This document shows, one piece after another, positions 17,529 to 25,583 of a DNA stretch of 64,000 bases; positions within the stretch are counted from its first letter, which is position 1; the number at the start of each line of letters is the position of its first letter. Source of the stretch: Methanomicrobiales archaeon HGW-Methanomicrobiales-1 (GTDB lineage: Archaea > Halobacteriota > Methanomicrobia > Methanomicrobiales > Methanospirillaceae); assembly GCA_002839675.1 (NCBI GenBank), contig PGYM01000002.1:1-64000 (forward strand). Direction: 5' to 3'. The notes beneath the pieces are model-generated. The model saw only the letters and a list, made by a program, of their open reading frames with translations. It did not search any database and was not told where the DNA came from. Made by a program: the position numbers and the translations under genes.

Positions 17529-19145
17529 ATGCAGGAAAAACCACCCGTGGAAAAGAGCAGGCCGCGTCTGGGCGTGGACTTTGGCAATAGCACGACGGTC
17601 GTTGCCCTGCGGGATGAGACCGGCACAATCAGGCTCCCTGATTTTTCCGGATGGTCAACCTCCTTTCCGGTCGCCGGGCAGGAACACCACGTTCCCCGGA
17701 TTCCGTCACAAATCCGGTACAGCGATACCGGCACCCGGTACTTCGGGGCGGAGGCGCAGCAGGAGGGGATGGCACCTGCCGGTGTGGCACGATGGCTGCG
17801 CCATTACATCCTTGAGAACAGCACCGTGCAAGTCCCGGGAGCGGACGGGAAGATGACCGGGTACAGGAACGCAGGCTCTGATTTCCTCACCGCACTCCTC
17901 ACCCATGCACTCCGCAACACTACGGGCACCAGCGAAGTGGTCTTCTCCGTTCCGGTAAATGCATCCGGTATGTATTCCACATGGCTCCATGCGGTGGCAA
18001 CTGCCGCAGGGTTCAGTGTCCCGTTTTTCATCGATGAGGCCTGTGCTGCTGCACGGGGATATGGCCTGCCCCTTGTGCCCGGGTCACTCTTCCTTCTGAT
18101 CGATTTCCACCCGGACGGGCTCGATATTGCTCTTGTCACTCCATGCGAATTCTCGCCCGATGCAGGGAGCCAGCATTCCCGGGTGCTCGGGCAGGCGCAT
18201 GATGACATCGGCGGATCGGTGATCGACGCGTGGATGGTGCAGGATATCTTTACCCGGAACCGGTTGCAGGAAACCGATCCCAGGACCGCCCGGCTGCTCC
18301 CCCTTATCCGGAACGAAGCGCAGCGGGTCCGGCTGGCGCTGGTGCAGGATTCGGAAGCGGAAGTCCGTATGAGCGATCCGGTGTCAGGATTTTCTCTCGC
18401 CGAACAGGTCAGCAGGACGGACCTTTGCCGGATCTTTGACGAGCGGAGACTGTTTGCAACCCTCAACCGCACCATCGACCGGGCACTGTCCGTGTCGGGC
18501 ATACACGGACAGGAAGAGAAGCGGATCACGGCTGTGCTGATGGTGGGGGAGTGCAGCGCGATTCCCTGCGTGCAGGACGCGATAAAACAGCGATGGGGAG
18601 CCGGGAGGGTTTACTGCGATCATCCGACCGATGCGATTGCCCGGGGTGCGGCAATGGCGAGCCCGGAAATCCTTGAACCCAACCGGATCCGGAATGATTA
18701 TGCCATACGTCACTGGGACCCCGTTGCCCGGGAATACCGGTACCGGTTTATCGTCCGTAACGGGGCCCGCTACCCCAGTGCCGGGCAGGTTGCACGGTTC
18801 ATCATCAGCGGGGTTTACGACGGGCAGGCGTACCTGGGCATCCCGCTTTGCGAGATTTGCACTGCGGGAGATGACCCGCACAGCCACATCGAACTGGTCT
18901 CAAATAACAAGGGAGAACTGCAGATCGCCGGGCCTGCTTCCGATGCAATGCCGGCAGTATGCCCGGCACTCGTGAACATGCAGGAACCAACCCTGCTCCA
19001 TGCATCACCCCCGGCAAAAAAAGGCGAACCGCGTTTTGAACTCACGTTTTTCCTTGACCGGCAGGGATACCTGTGCCTCACTGCACGGGACCTGCTCACC
19101 GGTCTTATCGTAAAACGGGATGCTCAGGTATTCAGGCTGAATTAA
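17529..19145 (+). CDS. Degenerate Hsp70/DnaK-like ATPase-fold protein
   Basis: A 538-residue member of the actin/Hsp70 superfamily. Phosphate loop 1 is LGVDFGNSTTVV (residues 14-25), the second-lobe signature is IGGSVID (227-233) and the adenosine region is VLMVGECSAIP (336-346). Phosphate loop 2, normally DLGGGT, reads DFHPDG (192-197), so the glycine-rich loop is lost and ATP turnover may be altered. The C-terminal 160 residues form a short beta-rich substrate-binding-like part ending in a strand with GYLCLTARD. It begins six bases after the WD40 stop. It is not the housekeeping DnaK: no dnaJ or grpE is adjacent. Confidence 0.85.
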   Translation: MQEKPPVEKSRPRLGVDFGNSTTVVALRDETGTIRLPDFSGWSTSFPVAGQEHHVPRIPSQIRYSDTGTRYFGAEAQQEGMAPAGVARWLRHYILENSTVQVPGADGKMTGYRNAGSDFLTALLTHALRNTTGTSEVVFSVPVNASGMYSTWLHAVATAAGFSVPFFIDEACAAARGYGLPLVPGSLFLLIDFHPDGLDIALVTPCEFSPDAGSQHSRVLGQAHDDIGGSVIDAWMVQDIFTRNRLQETDPRTARLLPLIRNEAQRVRLALVQDSEAEVRMSDPVSGFSLAEQVSRTDLCRIFDERRLFATLNRTIDRALSVSGIHGQEEKRITAVLMVGECSAIPCVQDAIKQRWGAGRVYCDHPTDAIARGAAMASPEILEPNRIRNDYAIRHWDPVAREYRYRFIVRNGARYPSAGQVARFIISGVYDGQAYLGIPLCEICTAGDDPHSHIELVSNNKGELQIAGPASDAMPAVCPALVNMQEPTLLHASPPAKKGEPRFELTFFLDRQGYLCLTARDLLTGLIVKRDAQVFRLN

Positions 19146-19159
19146 TACGGAGAGAGAAA

Positions 19160-19363
19160 ATGACCATGCAGGAACTGGAAATTACGATTGACAACGAAGG
19201 CAGGGTACTGATTCACGTCAACGGGGTAAAAGGAGAAGATTGTCTCGCGCTGACAAAAAACCTTGAAAATGCGGTCGGCGATGTGCAGGAGCGATCCTTT
19301 TCTTCGGACTACTATGAACAGCCGGTCACTGTATCCCAATCGCAGAAAAACGGGCTGCGGTAA
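19160..19363 (+). CDS. DUF2997 small protein
   Basis: A 67-residue protein with the DUF2997 pattern: beta strand ELEITIDNEGRVLIHVNG, then VKGEDCLALTKNLENAVGDV and a C-terminal SDYYEQP. DUF2997 proteins occur beside Ycf35 and Ycf46 homologues in bacteria (from memory), which supports reading the six genes here as one system. GGAGAG six bases upstream supports the ATG at 19160; an in-frame ATG two codons later is also possible. A single Cys in GEDC and the Tyr pair could be modification sites for the radical SAM protein, which is speculation. Confidence 0.82.
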   Translation: MTMQELEITIDNEGRVLIHVNGVKGEDCLALTKNLENAVGDVQERSFSSDYYEQPVTVSQSQKNGLR

Positions 19364-19412
19364 AAATTTTCATCAGAATATTTTTATCGGGATAGCCGTC
19401 CCGGTCAGGCAA

Positions 19413-20450
19413 TCAGCAGAAATTCTCGGTTACGTAAATCTTGTCATCAGAAGAGAACGCAACACCAATTCCTTCAAACTGGTACCGCGAAGTGAGGATA
19501 TTGTGGCGGTGACCGGGGCTGTCCATCCACCCGGTGACCGCCCGCTCGGCAATCTCGTCTACTGTACTCCAGTTATATGCAGTAATTACCCCTTCGGCAT
19601 TGGAATAGTACGAGGCGTACCGTGTTCCCAGGTAGAGGTTTTCCGAGATTCCGTTATACGAACCGCCCTTGACGACCCTGATACAGGGATAGCCCGCAGC
19701 ATTGCCCCGGTCCCTTGCCAGCAGACCGTCGGGATTCATATGTTCGAAAAAGTTCCTTATCACCATGTCCCAGCTGTGCCCCCGCGCAATATCTGCAAGG
19801 AACGGATCGTAGGAAAGGGTAGAGAGACCGTTCTGCTGTCGCTGGTTATTGATGAGTTCATGTACCCGCACCTCCAGTGCGGCAGGATCAAGGTAAGGCG
19901 CTCCCAGGGTGCTGCTGGTGTAGGAACTTACCGGGGGCTGCGGGGGCACCTTCGTGGTTTCGAGCGTAATGACGGTGGTTGGTGCAGCGGTTGGCACTGT
20001 CGTTGTGGGTGTGGGAGGAAGAGTCCTCGTTGTTTGCACGGATGTCAGAGTTGTTATTGGAGCCGTTGTTGTTGCTGAAGGTACCGTTTTCGTGGCTACC
20101 GGAGTAGCCGTTGTACCGGTCGCAGGGATAGTAGTCACGCCGGGCAGGGGCATTCCCGACGGGGATTGCTGAAGAGGGAGATTATTGTTGGCGCTTGCCG
20201 TGCCGGCCAATGCGGTACCGGTCACCGCCATAAGCTGTGGGAGCAGGAAAATGGCTGCAACACCAAGGATCAAAATAACGGCGATTGCAATAATCCGGAC
20301 CGGCATACCAGAGCTGGCGGGACCTGCCCCCTGAACATCTGGCATCGCAGCAGGGGCCGGGTCCGGAAGCGGTGCCCCGCAGGACGTGCAGAACTTCTGG
20401 ACGGAAAACTCCTGTGCTGCGCCGCATTTCGAACAGAATCTCCGGGCCAT
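19413..20450 (-). CDS. Zinc-ribbon, membrane-anchored CAP-domain protein
   Basis: A 345-residue protein. The N-terminus has a double CxxC zinc ribbon (CSKCGAAQ, CTSCGAPL), then one membrane segment at about residues 50-75, a long Thr/Pro linker, and an extracellular CAP (SCP/PR1) domain from about 195. CAP signatures are HELINNQRQQNGL, ARGHSWDM, GISENLYLG and TGWMDSPGHRHNIL. The domain is commonly secreted and of unclear biochemical role in archaea. It is convergent with the DUF2997 gene and stands alone. Confidence 0.88.
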   Translation of the reverse strand: MARRFCSKCGAAQEFSVQKFCTSCGAPLPDPAPAAMPDVQGAGPASSGMPVRIIAIAVILILGVAAIFLLPQLMAVTGTALAGTASANNNLPLQQSPSGMPLPGVTTIPATGTTATPVATKTVPSATTTAPITTLTSVQTTRTLPPTPTTTVPTAAPTTVITLETTKVPPQPPVSSYTSSTLGAPYLDPAALEVRVHELINNQRQQNGLSTLSYDPFLADIARGHSWDMVIRNFFEHMNPDGLLARDRGNAAGYPCIRVVKGGSYNGISENLYLGTRYASYYSNAEGVITAYNWSTVDEIAERAVTGWMDSPGHRHNILTSRYQFEGIGVAFSSDDKIYVTENFC

Positions 20451-20494
20451 GAGTGTATGAGCATGGTTACCGGACAGGAAAAAAGATATCGGGA

Positions 20495-21334
20495 TTAACC
20501 GGCCAGTTCCCGTACCCTGGCAATATTCCCCCGATCATCCCGCCGGTCATCGACCGGTGTCTCGCAGACGAGGGGCAGGTCCTTAAAGGCCGGGTGGTGG
20601 AGGATGCGCCGGAACCCGTCCTCCCCGATAAAACCCATGCCGATATGCTCGTGCCGGTCAAGACCGCTGTTCCGGTCGGCTTTCGTGTCGTTCAAGTGCA
20701 CAACTTTGAGGTTCTTTATACCGAGTAATTCATCGAATTGTGCCACCGTCTCTGCGATGCCCTCATCAGTCCTCAGTTCGTAGCCTGCGGCAAACGCATG
20801 GCAGGTGTCAAAGCAGATGCCCACGCGGGCGGGGGTATCGATTCCGTCCATGATACCCCGGATATGCTCGAAACTGCTCCCGACACTGTTCTTCTCGCCC
20901 GCGGTGTTCTCAAGGAGCAGCATCACGGAATTACCCGAAGCGGAAAGGGAGGTATTGATCGCTTTGATTACCCGCGCTCTCCCACCGGCAATCCCGTCCC
21001 CGAGGTGGTGCCCGAGATGCGTGACAAGATAGGGAATTCCCAGTTTCCCGCACCGGTCAAGTTCCTCGGTTAAGGAGGTGATGGATTTTTCGTAAACCTC
21101 CGGTTTCGGGGAGGCAAGGTTCGGGAGATAGGGCATGTGGTCGACCGGGAGGAGACCGGTTGTTTTAATTTTGGCCCGGTACGCTTCGCAATCTTCATCA
21201 GTCAAGGGTTTGAATCCCCATCCCCGCGGGTTTCTTGAGAACTGCTGGAAGACATCGCAGCCGGCATCCATTGCCCGGTCCACTGCGAGATCGAGCGAGC
21301 CAGCCATTGAAACATGAACACCGACACGTACCAT
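20495..21334 (-). CDS. nfo: Endonuclease IV (AP endonuclease)
   Basis: A 279-residue TIM-barrel enzyme that cleaves DNA 5' of abasic sites in base-excision repair. Metal-binding and family motifs are VGVHVSMAGSL, THLGHHLGDG, LLLENTAGEKNSVGS, VGICFDTCHAFAAGY, HLNDTKADRNSGLDRHEHIG and LVCETP, all intact for a three-zinc site. The ATG at 21334 is preceded by AAGGTG at good spacing, so the upstream ATG at 21352 is rejected. Together with the OGG gene at 3034 it covers glycosylase and AP-endonuclease steps, though the genes are not linked. Confidence 0.95.
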   Translation of the reverse strand: MVRVGVHVSMAGSLDLAVDRAMDAGCDVFQQFSRNPRGWGFKPLTDEDCEAYRAKIKTTGLLPVDHMPYLPNLASPKPEVYEKSITSLTEELDRCGKLGIPYLVTHLGHHLGDGIAGGRARVIKAINTSLSASGNSVMLLLENTAGEKNSVGSSFEHIRGIMDGIDTPARVGICFDTCHAFAAGYELRTDEGIAETVAQFDELLGIKNLKVVHLNDTKADRNSGLDRHEHIGMGFIGEDGFRRILHHPAFKDLPLVCETPVDDRRDDRGNIARVRELAG

Positions 21335-21417
21335 TGCACACCTTGTATGCATTCCGGTTCGGGGCAGAGCTATGATAAGGTTGTGATCGTACCGGGCAAA
21401 AAAAGGCCGAAAAAAAG

Positions 21418-22308
21418 TTATTCTTTTCTCATCACAAGGATGAGTCCTGCAAGCCCGATCGCGCCGATTGCAGCGAGCGGCAGCATGCCGGATTTTGTAG
21501 TCGGAATCATTGCCGGAGATGAAGTGGTAGCAACCGTTGGGGCTGCTGTCCTGAGCGCCTCATCCGGCCGGGTGGTGGTTGCTGTGCGGATGTCAACCTG
21601 TGCTGCGCTGATGGGCGGCACTACCTTGATGATATAGACCGAAACCGCCTGGGGCCCGATCATGCCAGCTTTACCCGGGCAACTCGAGGAGAGTGCCTGC
21701 CCTTTGACAAAGGTGACTGCCACACTGGAGCCATCGTTCCTGCCATTGTAGTTTAAGGTCTCACCGGGCTTGAGTGCCTGTGCAAAGACTTCCCTTCCCT
21801 CGCTCATTACCTTCACATTTGATGACTGTGCTGTGCAGGTCGTGCCCGTGCAGGCAGCACAGTCCGGAACCGTGGTTGCATCCAGCGCGTAATTGCCCAT
21901 AAGTGGCGTTGGTATCGTGCTGAAATCTCCAACAATATCGGTTACAAACTCCTCGTTGGGCCGTGAACCGAACAGTTTTGCGAGCGTGATCCAGGTCTCC
22001 CCGGCACCCCCGATGCTGGTTGCAACAACCGGGTCACCGTTGGTAAAAACCGAGAAAACAGCCGGATCCGGTACCGTTCCGGTAAGCACCTCAACACTCA
22101 TCGGCGTATAGGTACAGACCGGTGCACCGGTTGCAGGATACGAGCACCCGTATTGCTGGGGGTGTTCAATAGTCAGCATATTCTTGGGCTGGTTGAGAGT
22201 TGCAACCGTTCCCTTGAGGGTGACTTCCTGGATGATCGCACCGACCGGTACACACATGCAGCATAAGAACAGGGCTGCAACAATGACGATAAGCGTTGTC
22301 TGTTTCAT
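21418..22308 (-). CDS. Secreted, C-terminally anchored surface protein
   Basis: A 296-residue protein with a signal peptide (VIVAALFLCCMCVPVGA), a folded region of about 200 residues with several Cys pairs (DCAACTGTTC), a Thr/Pro linker, and a C-terminal hydrophobic segment followed by RKE. The tail is a simple membrane anchor; it lacks the PGF motif of archaeosortase substrates. I do not recognise the core domain. AAGGAGATTTGATT upstream of the ATG at 22308 is an excellent ribosome binding site, so the longer reading from 22398 is rejected. Confidence 0.8.
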   Translation of the reverse strand: MKQTTLIVIVAALFLCCMCVPVGAIIQEVTLKGTVATLNQPKNMLTIEHPQQYGCSYPATGAPVCTYTPMSVEVLTGTVPDPAVFSVFTNGDPVVATSIGGAGETWITLAKLFGSRPNEEFVTDIVGDFSTIPTPLMGNYALDATTVPDCAACTGTTCTAQSSNVKVMSEGREVFAQALKPGETLNYNGRNDGSSVAVTFVKGQALSSSCPGKAGMIGPQAVSVYIIKVVPPISAAQVDIRTATTTRPDEALRTAAPTVATTSSPAMIPTTKSGMLPLAAIGAIGLAGLILVMRKE

Positions 22309-22409
22309 AATCAAATCTCCTTTTTGTTTATCGACCATCGATGTACAGGAATAAAAAAGGATCACTGAAACCTGAACTATTTTGCCGTTGGAGAGCACAC
22401 TTCACTGGT

Positions 22410-23153
22410 ATGAAGGTCACATTCCTCGGTACCAATGGCTGGTTTGATACCGCAGCCGGCAATACGGTCTCCGTGCTTGTCCAGTCAGAAGAGTATGATA
22501 TCATCTTCGATGCGGGGAATGGGATTGCAAAAGTGGACCGGTATATCACCCAGAAAAAACCGGTGTACCTCTTCCTCAGTCACCTCCATATCGACCACAT
22601 TGCCGGGCTGCACACGCTCGTCAAATTCCGGTTGAAAGGAGGCCTGCATGTCTTCACCCAGAAGGGAAGCATGACCGATCTCAATACCTTTGTCCGGGAC
22701 CCCTACACCGTGCCGTTTTCCGGTCTTCCCTACAAGGCAGAGATCACTGAACTGGCTGAGGGCAGGCATTTCCTGCCATTTACCGTGGAGTGCCGCCCGC
22801 TCGTTCACCCGGCCCCCTGTTTCGGGTACCGGCTGGAGATTGATGGAAAGGTGATCACCTACTGCACCGATACCGGCGTCTGCGACAATGCCATTGCCCT
22901 CGGGCGGGATGCGGATCTCCTTATCACCGAATGCGGGCTCAAACCCGGCGAGGAAAGCCCGGGGTGGCCGCACCTCAATCCGGAGAACGCGATCCATATC
23001 GCACAACAGGCGCACGCAAAGCAGCTTGCCCTCATGCATTTCGGTGCGGAAGTGTACAAGACAGTGGACGAGCGGCTCGCCCTGAAGCAGCGGTACGAAA
23101 AAGAATGGCCGGGCCTGATTATTGGGATAGATGACCTGACAATTGAGGTATAA
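22410..23153 (+). CDS. Metallo-beta-lactamase-fold hydrolase (RNase Z-like)
   Basis: A 247-residue protein. It opens MKVTFLGTNGW, with the metal motif FLSHLHIDHIAG (HxHxDH), a later YCTDTG carrying the bridging Asp, and a C-terminal LALMHFG His. The layout resembles RNase Z and related phosphodiesterases, but the exosite arm of true RNase Z is not evident, so the substrate is unknown. The ATG at 22410 is the first family-like start; the upstream 23 residues possible from 22341 overlap the promoter of the divergent surface protein gene. Confidence 0.85.
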   Translation: MKVTFLGTNGWFDTAAGNTVSVLVQSEEYDIIFDAGNGIAKVDRYITQKKPVYLFLSHLHIDHIAGLHTLVKFRLKGGLHVFTQKGSMTDLNTFVRDPYTVPFSGLPYKAEITELAEGRHFLPFTVECRPLVHPAPCFGYRLEIDGKVITYCTDTGVCDNAIALGRDADLLITECGLKPGEESPGWPHLNPENAIHIAQQAHAKQLALMHFGAEVYKTVDERLALKQRYEKEWPGLIIGIDDLTIEV

Positions 23154-23169
23154 CAAAAGGGGAAAAAGA

Positions 23170-23745
23170 TTATTCTTCCAGCTTCTTCATCAGCCACGCC
23201 ATGTTGATGCCCAGCGTCTTCATGGTCATAATACCTTCATCATCGCCGTTCACATCACCGGGTGCAAGACCTATGCCGACATTCCAGTACGAGGAACCCG
23301 GCACCATCATCTGGTTGATGAAGAAGAAGTGGTTGAGGGTATCAAACGCATGAATACCCCCGCACCTGCGTACGGCAATCACTCCGGCCCCCACTTTCCT
23401 CCGGAACATGTCCTGGTTTGCCTTGGCCACAAACCCCGCCCGGTCAATGAGCGCCTTCATCTCTGAGGACACATCGGAAAAATAGGTGGGGGATGCAAGG
23501 ATGATCCCGTCTGCATCGAGCATCTTCTCAATGCATTCATTGACTACGTCCCCTTTTACTGCGCACCGCTTGTCCTGGTTCTCAAAACATTTCATGCAGG
23601 CAGTGCAGCCCCGGATCTTCTTTCCTGCAAGCTGCACGAGTTCGGTTTCAATACCCGCTTTTTTCAGTTCATCAAACACCGTATCGACAAGGATTGCCGT
23701 GTTTGCGTCTTTTCGCGCACTGCCACTGAATGCTACAACTTTCAT
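23170..23745 (-). CDS. Iron-sulfur flavoprotein (Isf family)
   Basis: A 191-residue flavodoxin-fold protein starting MKVVAFSGSARKDANT, the FMN phosphate loop. C47-x2-C50-x2-C53-x7-C61 (CTACMKCFENQDKRC) is the compact cysteine motif that holds a 4Fe-4S cluster in Isf proteins. PTYFSDVSSEMKALIDRAG forms the flavin ring site. Isf proteins are dimeric electron carriers in methanogens linked to ferredoxin and oxidative-stress reduction. GGAGATCTCTT precedes the ATG. It ends 16 bases from the convergent MBL gene. Confidence 0.88.
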   Translation of the reverse strand: MKVVAFSGSARKDANTAILVDTVFDELKKAGIETELVQLAGKKIRGCTACMKCFENQDKRCAVKGDVVNECIEKMLDADGIILASPTYFSDVSSEMKALIDRAGFVAKANQDMFRRKVGAGVIAVRRCGGIHAFDTLNHFFFINQMMVPGSSYWNVGIGLAPGDVNGDDEGIMTMKTLGINMAWLMKKLEE

Positions 23746-23833
23746 AAGAGATCTCCGATCCTTGGTTTTGTTTTGGATCCTATAGAATGATCGTCAGGCA
23801 CTCATGCGAAAAACGTCCCGGGTGCCGGAACGA

Positions 23834-25414
23834 TCAGGATTTTTCCGCAAACCGGTATTCCCCTTTTGGTACCAGCATCTCGAACCGGGCCCCTTTTCCT
23901 TCTGTACCGGTCTCTTTGATCGTGATGTCCGTGATGGAGAGGATCTCCCGGACAAGGTACAGGCTCATACCACTCTTGCCTTCAATTTTTCGTTCGAATA
24001 TTTTTTCTTTCCACGGTTCCGGAATCCCGGTTCCATTATCCTCAAAGATCAGGAGGAGCCCCTCGGGAATTTCCTGGTAACGGAGAGCGATTTCTGTTGC
24101 CGTTTTACCATGGATGATCACATTTTCTGCCAGTGCCTGAAAGACGTTTTCGAGAAACGGATCAGAGTAGATTTCAAGGTGATCCAGCTGAATGGTCCGG
24201 CTCAGGTGCGAACTGTCGACATGCGAAATTCCCAACGCAAAGACCTGTGAAACATCCTGCCATGCCGGGGGTTTTCTCCCGAGATCCTGGTAATTCTTCG
24301 CAAACTGGAGTGTGGAAGATATCGTTTGGATAATCTTCTCCTGTTTCTGCCGGTAGCCCTGTGTTTTTTCATCAGCGGGCTGCTGTTTTTCAAGTTCGAA
24401 GTACCCGGAAAGAGAGAACAAGGCATTCTGGATATCGTTAAAGGTGATAGCATTGAGTATACTCAGTTTCCGGGTTGCCCGGTTCAGTGCATCTTCTGCC
24501 CGCCTGCGCTGATCCAGTTCCGCATTCAGTTCCGCCGTCTTCTGCGCTACATTACTTTTCAGCATGTGGTTCCAGATCACCAGCAGGACGATTACCAGGA
24601 TGACTGCGCCGGCCAAAAAGGCAACGATCCGGAAATATTCTGTGTTCACAACGGGAGTGCCGTACCAGGTGCGGTCCAGGGCATCGTACTCACTCTGGGG
24701 GATCTTGACAAATCCCTGATTTATCTCAGTGAGAAGTACGGTATTTCCCTTCTTCACCGCACGGTGGAGGGCTCCTGACAGGATTGGGGAAGTGTACCTG
24801 AACTGGTCCTGTATCCCCTGGTTGTAGAGATAATAGATACCGCTGGGCTTGTCAAGGATAAATACGACAATATCGCCGTCTTTTGCTGCTTTGACAACCG
24901 ATGCATAGCTGTCATATTCCCTGACGGTGACGCCTCTCATTTTCACATCCGCAATCGAGCTGTCGCCCTTATGCATACCGACAACAAATCCATCCAGAGA
25001 GTCAAGACTGGAAATGCCCGGGACATTTGCGTTGAAAAATATTACCACGTCCACATCGGTATAAGAGGGAGTGAAATCGTAGACCTTCGCCCGTTCATCT
25101 GAAAAAAAGATTGTGTCGATGACATCGAACTCCCCGGCTTCCATACGGTGGATCGCGTCATCCCATGCAAGACCGGTGATCTCCACTTTTTTACCGGTCT
25201 GCTTCTCCCAGAGCCGCCACATGTCCACCGAGATCCCGACAAGGTTTCCCTTTGCATCGCGGAACGAGAACGGGGGATAGTTATTATCCATGACAACGGT
25301 GATGACACCATCACTGACCGACTTGTCAGTTGCTGCAAGAGAAGGAGTAAAGACGAGGGTACACACGAGCAAAAGCAGGACAATAAGAAGCGATGTGCGA
25401 TAACCGGAAATCAT
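23834..25414 (-). CDS. Sensor histidine kinase-like protein lacking the phosphoacceptor His
   Basis: A 526-residue protein. A signal sequence is followed by a periplasmic solute-binding domain (SBP_bac_3 type, about 35-250), a membrane segment (263-281), a coiled coil and a kinase region. The ATPase part has N box ENVIIHG, G1 FEDNGTGIP and G2 GKSGMSLYLVREIL, so ATP binding looks intact. In the dimerisation helix, related methanogen kinases have HDIxNQ; here it is FNDIQN, with Asn326 (codon 24439-24437) in place of His. It may signal without phosphotransfer or act as an atypical receptor. No response regulator is adjacent. Confidence 0.85.
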   Translation of the reverse strand: MISGYRTSLLIVLLLLVCTLVFTPSLAATDKSVSDGVITVVMDNNYPPFSFRDAKGNLVGISVDMWRLWEKQTGKKVEITGLAWDDAIHRMEAGEFDVIDTIFFSDERAKVYDFTPSYTDVDVVIFFNANVPGISSLDSLDGFVVGMHKGDSSIADVKMRGVTVREYDSYASVVKAAKDGDIVVFILDKPSGIYYLYNQGIQDQFRYTSPILSGALHRAVKKGNTVLLTEINQGFVKIPQSEYDALDRTWYGTPVVNTEYFRIVAFLAGAVILVIVLLVIWNHMLKSNVAQKTAELNAELDQRRRAEDALNRATRKLSILNAITFNDIQNALFSLSGYFELEKQQPADEKTQGYRQKQEKIIQTISSTLQFAKNYQDLGRKPPAWQDVSQVFALGISHVDSSHLSRTIQLDHLEIYSDPFLENVFQALAENVIIHGKTATEIALRYQEIPEGLLLIFEDNGTGIPEPWKEKIFERKIEGKSGMSLYLVREILSITDITIKETGTEGKGARFEMLVPKGEYRFAEKS

Positions 25415-25583
25415 AGTCTTGTTGCCCCTTATCGTGCCAGAATAAAATGACTATTGCCTTTACGATGAAGCGCCATAAAAATATTGTCCCGTGAGCCGGG
25501 AAGAAATTCATGGTTTATGCCGGGTAATAATCCATGGATCAGTACGCCATCTTATGAGCTCTCACGCTAAATAGAGCAGCGAT

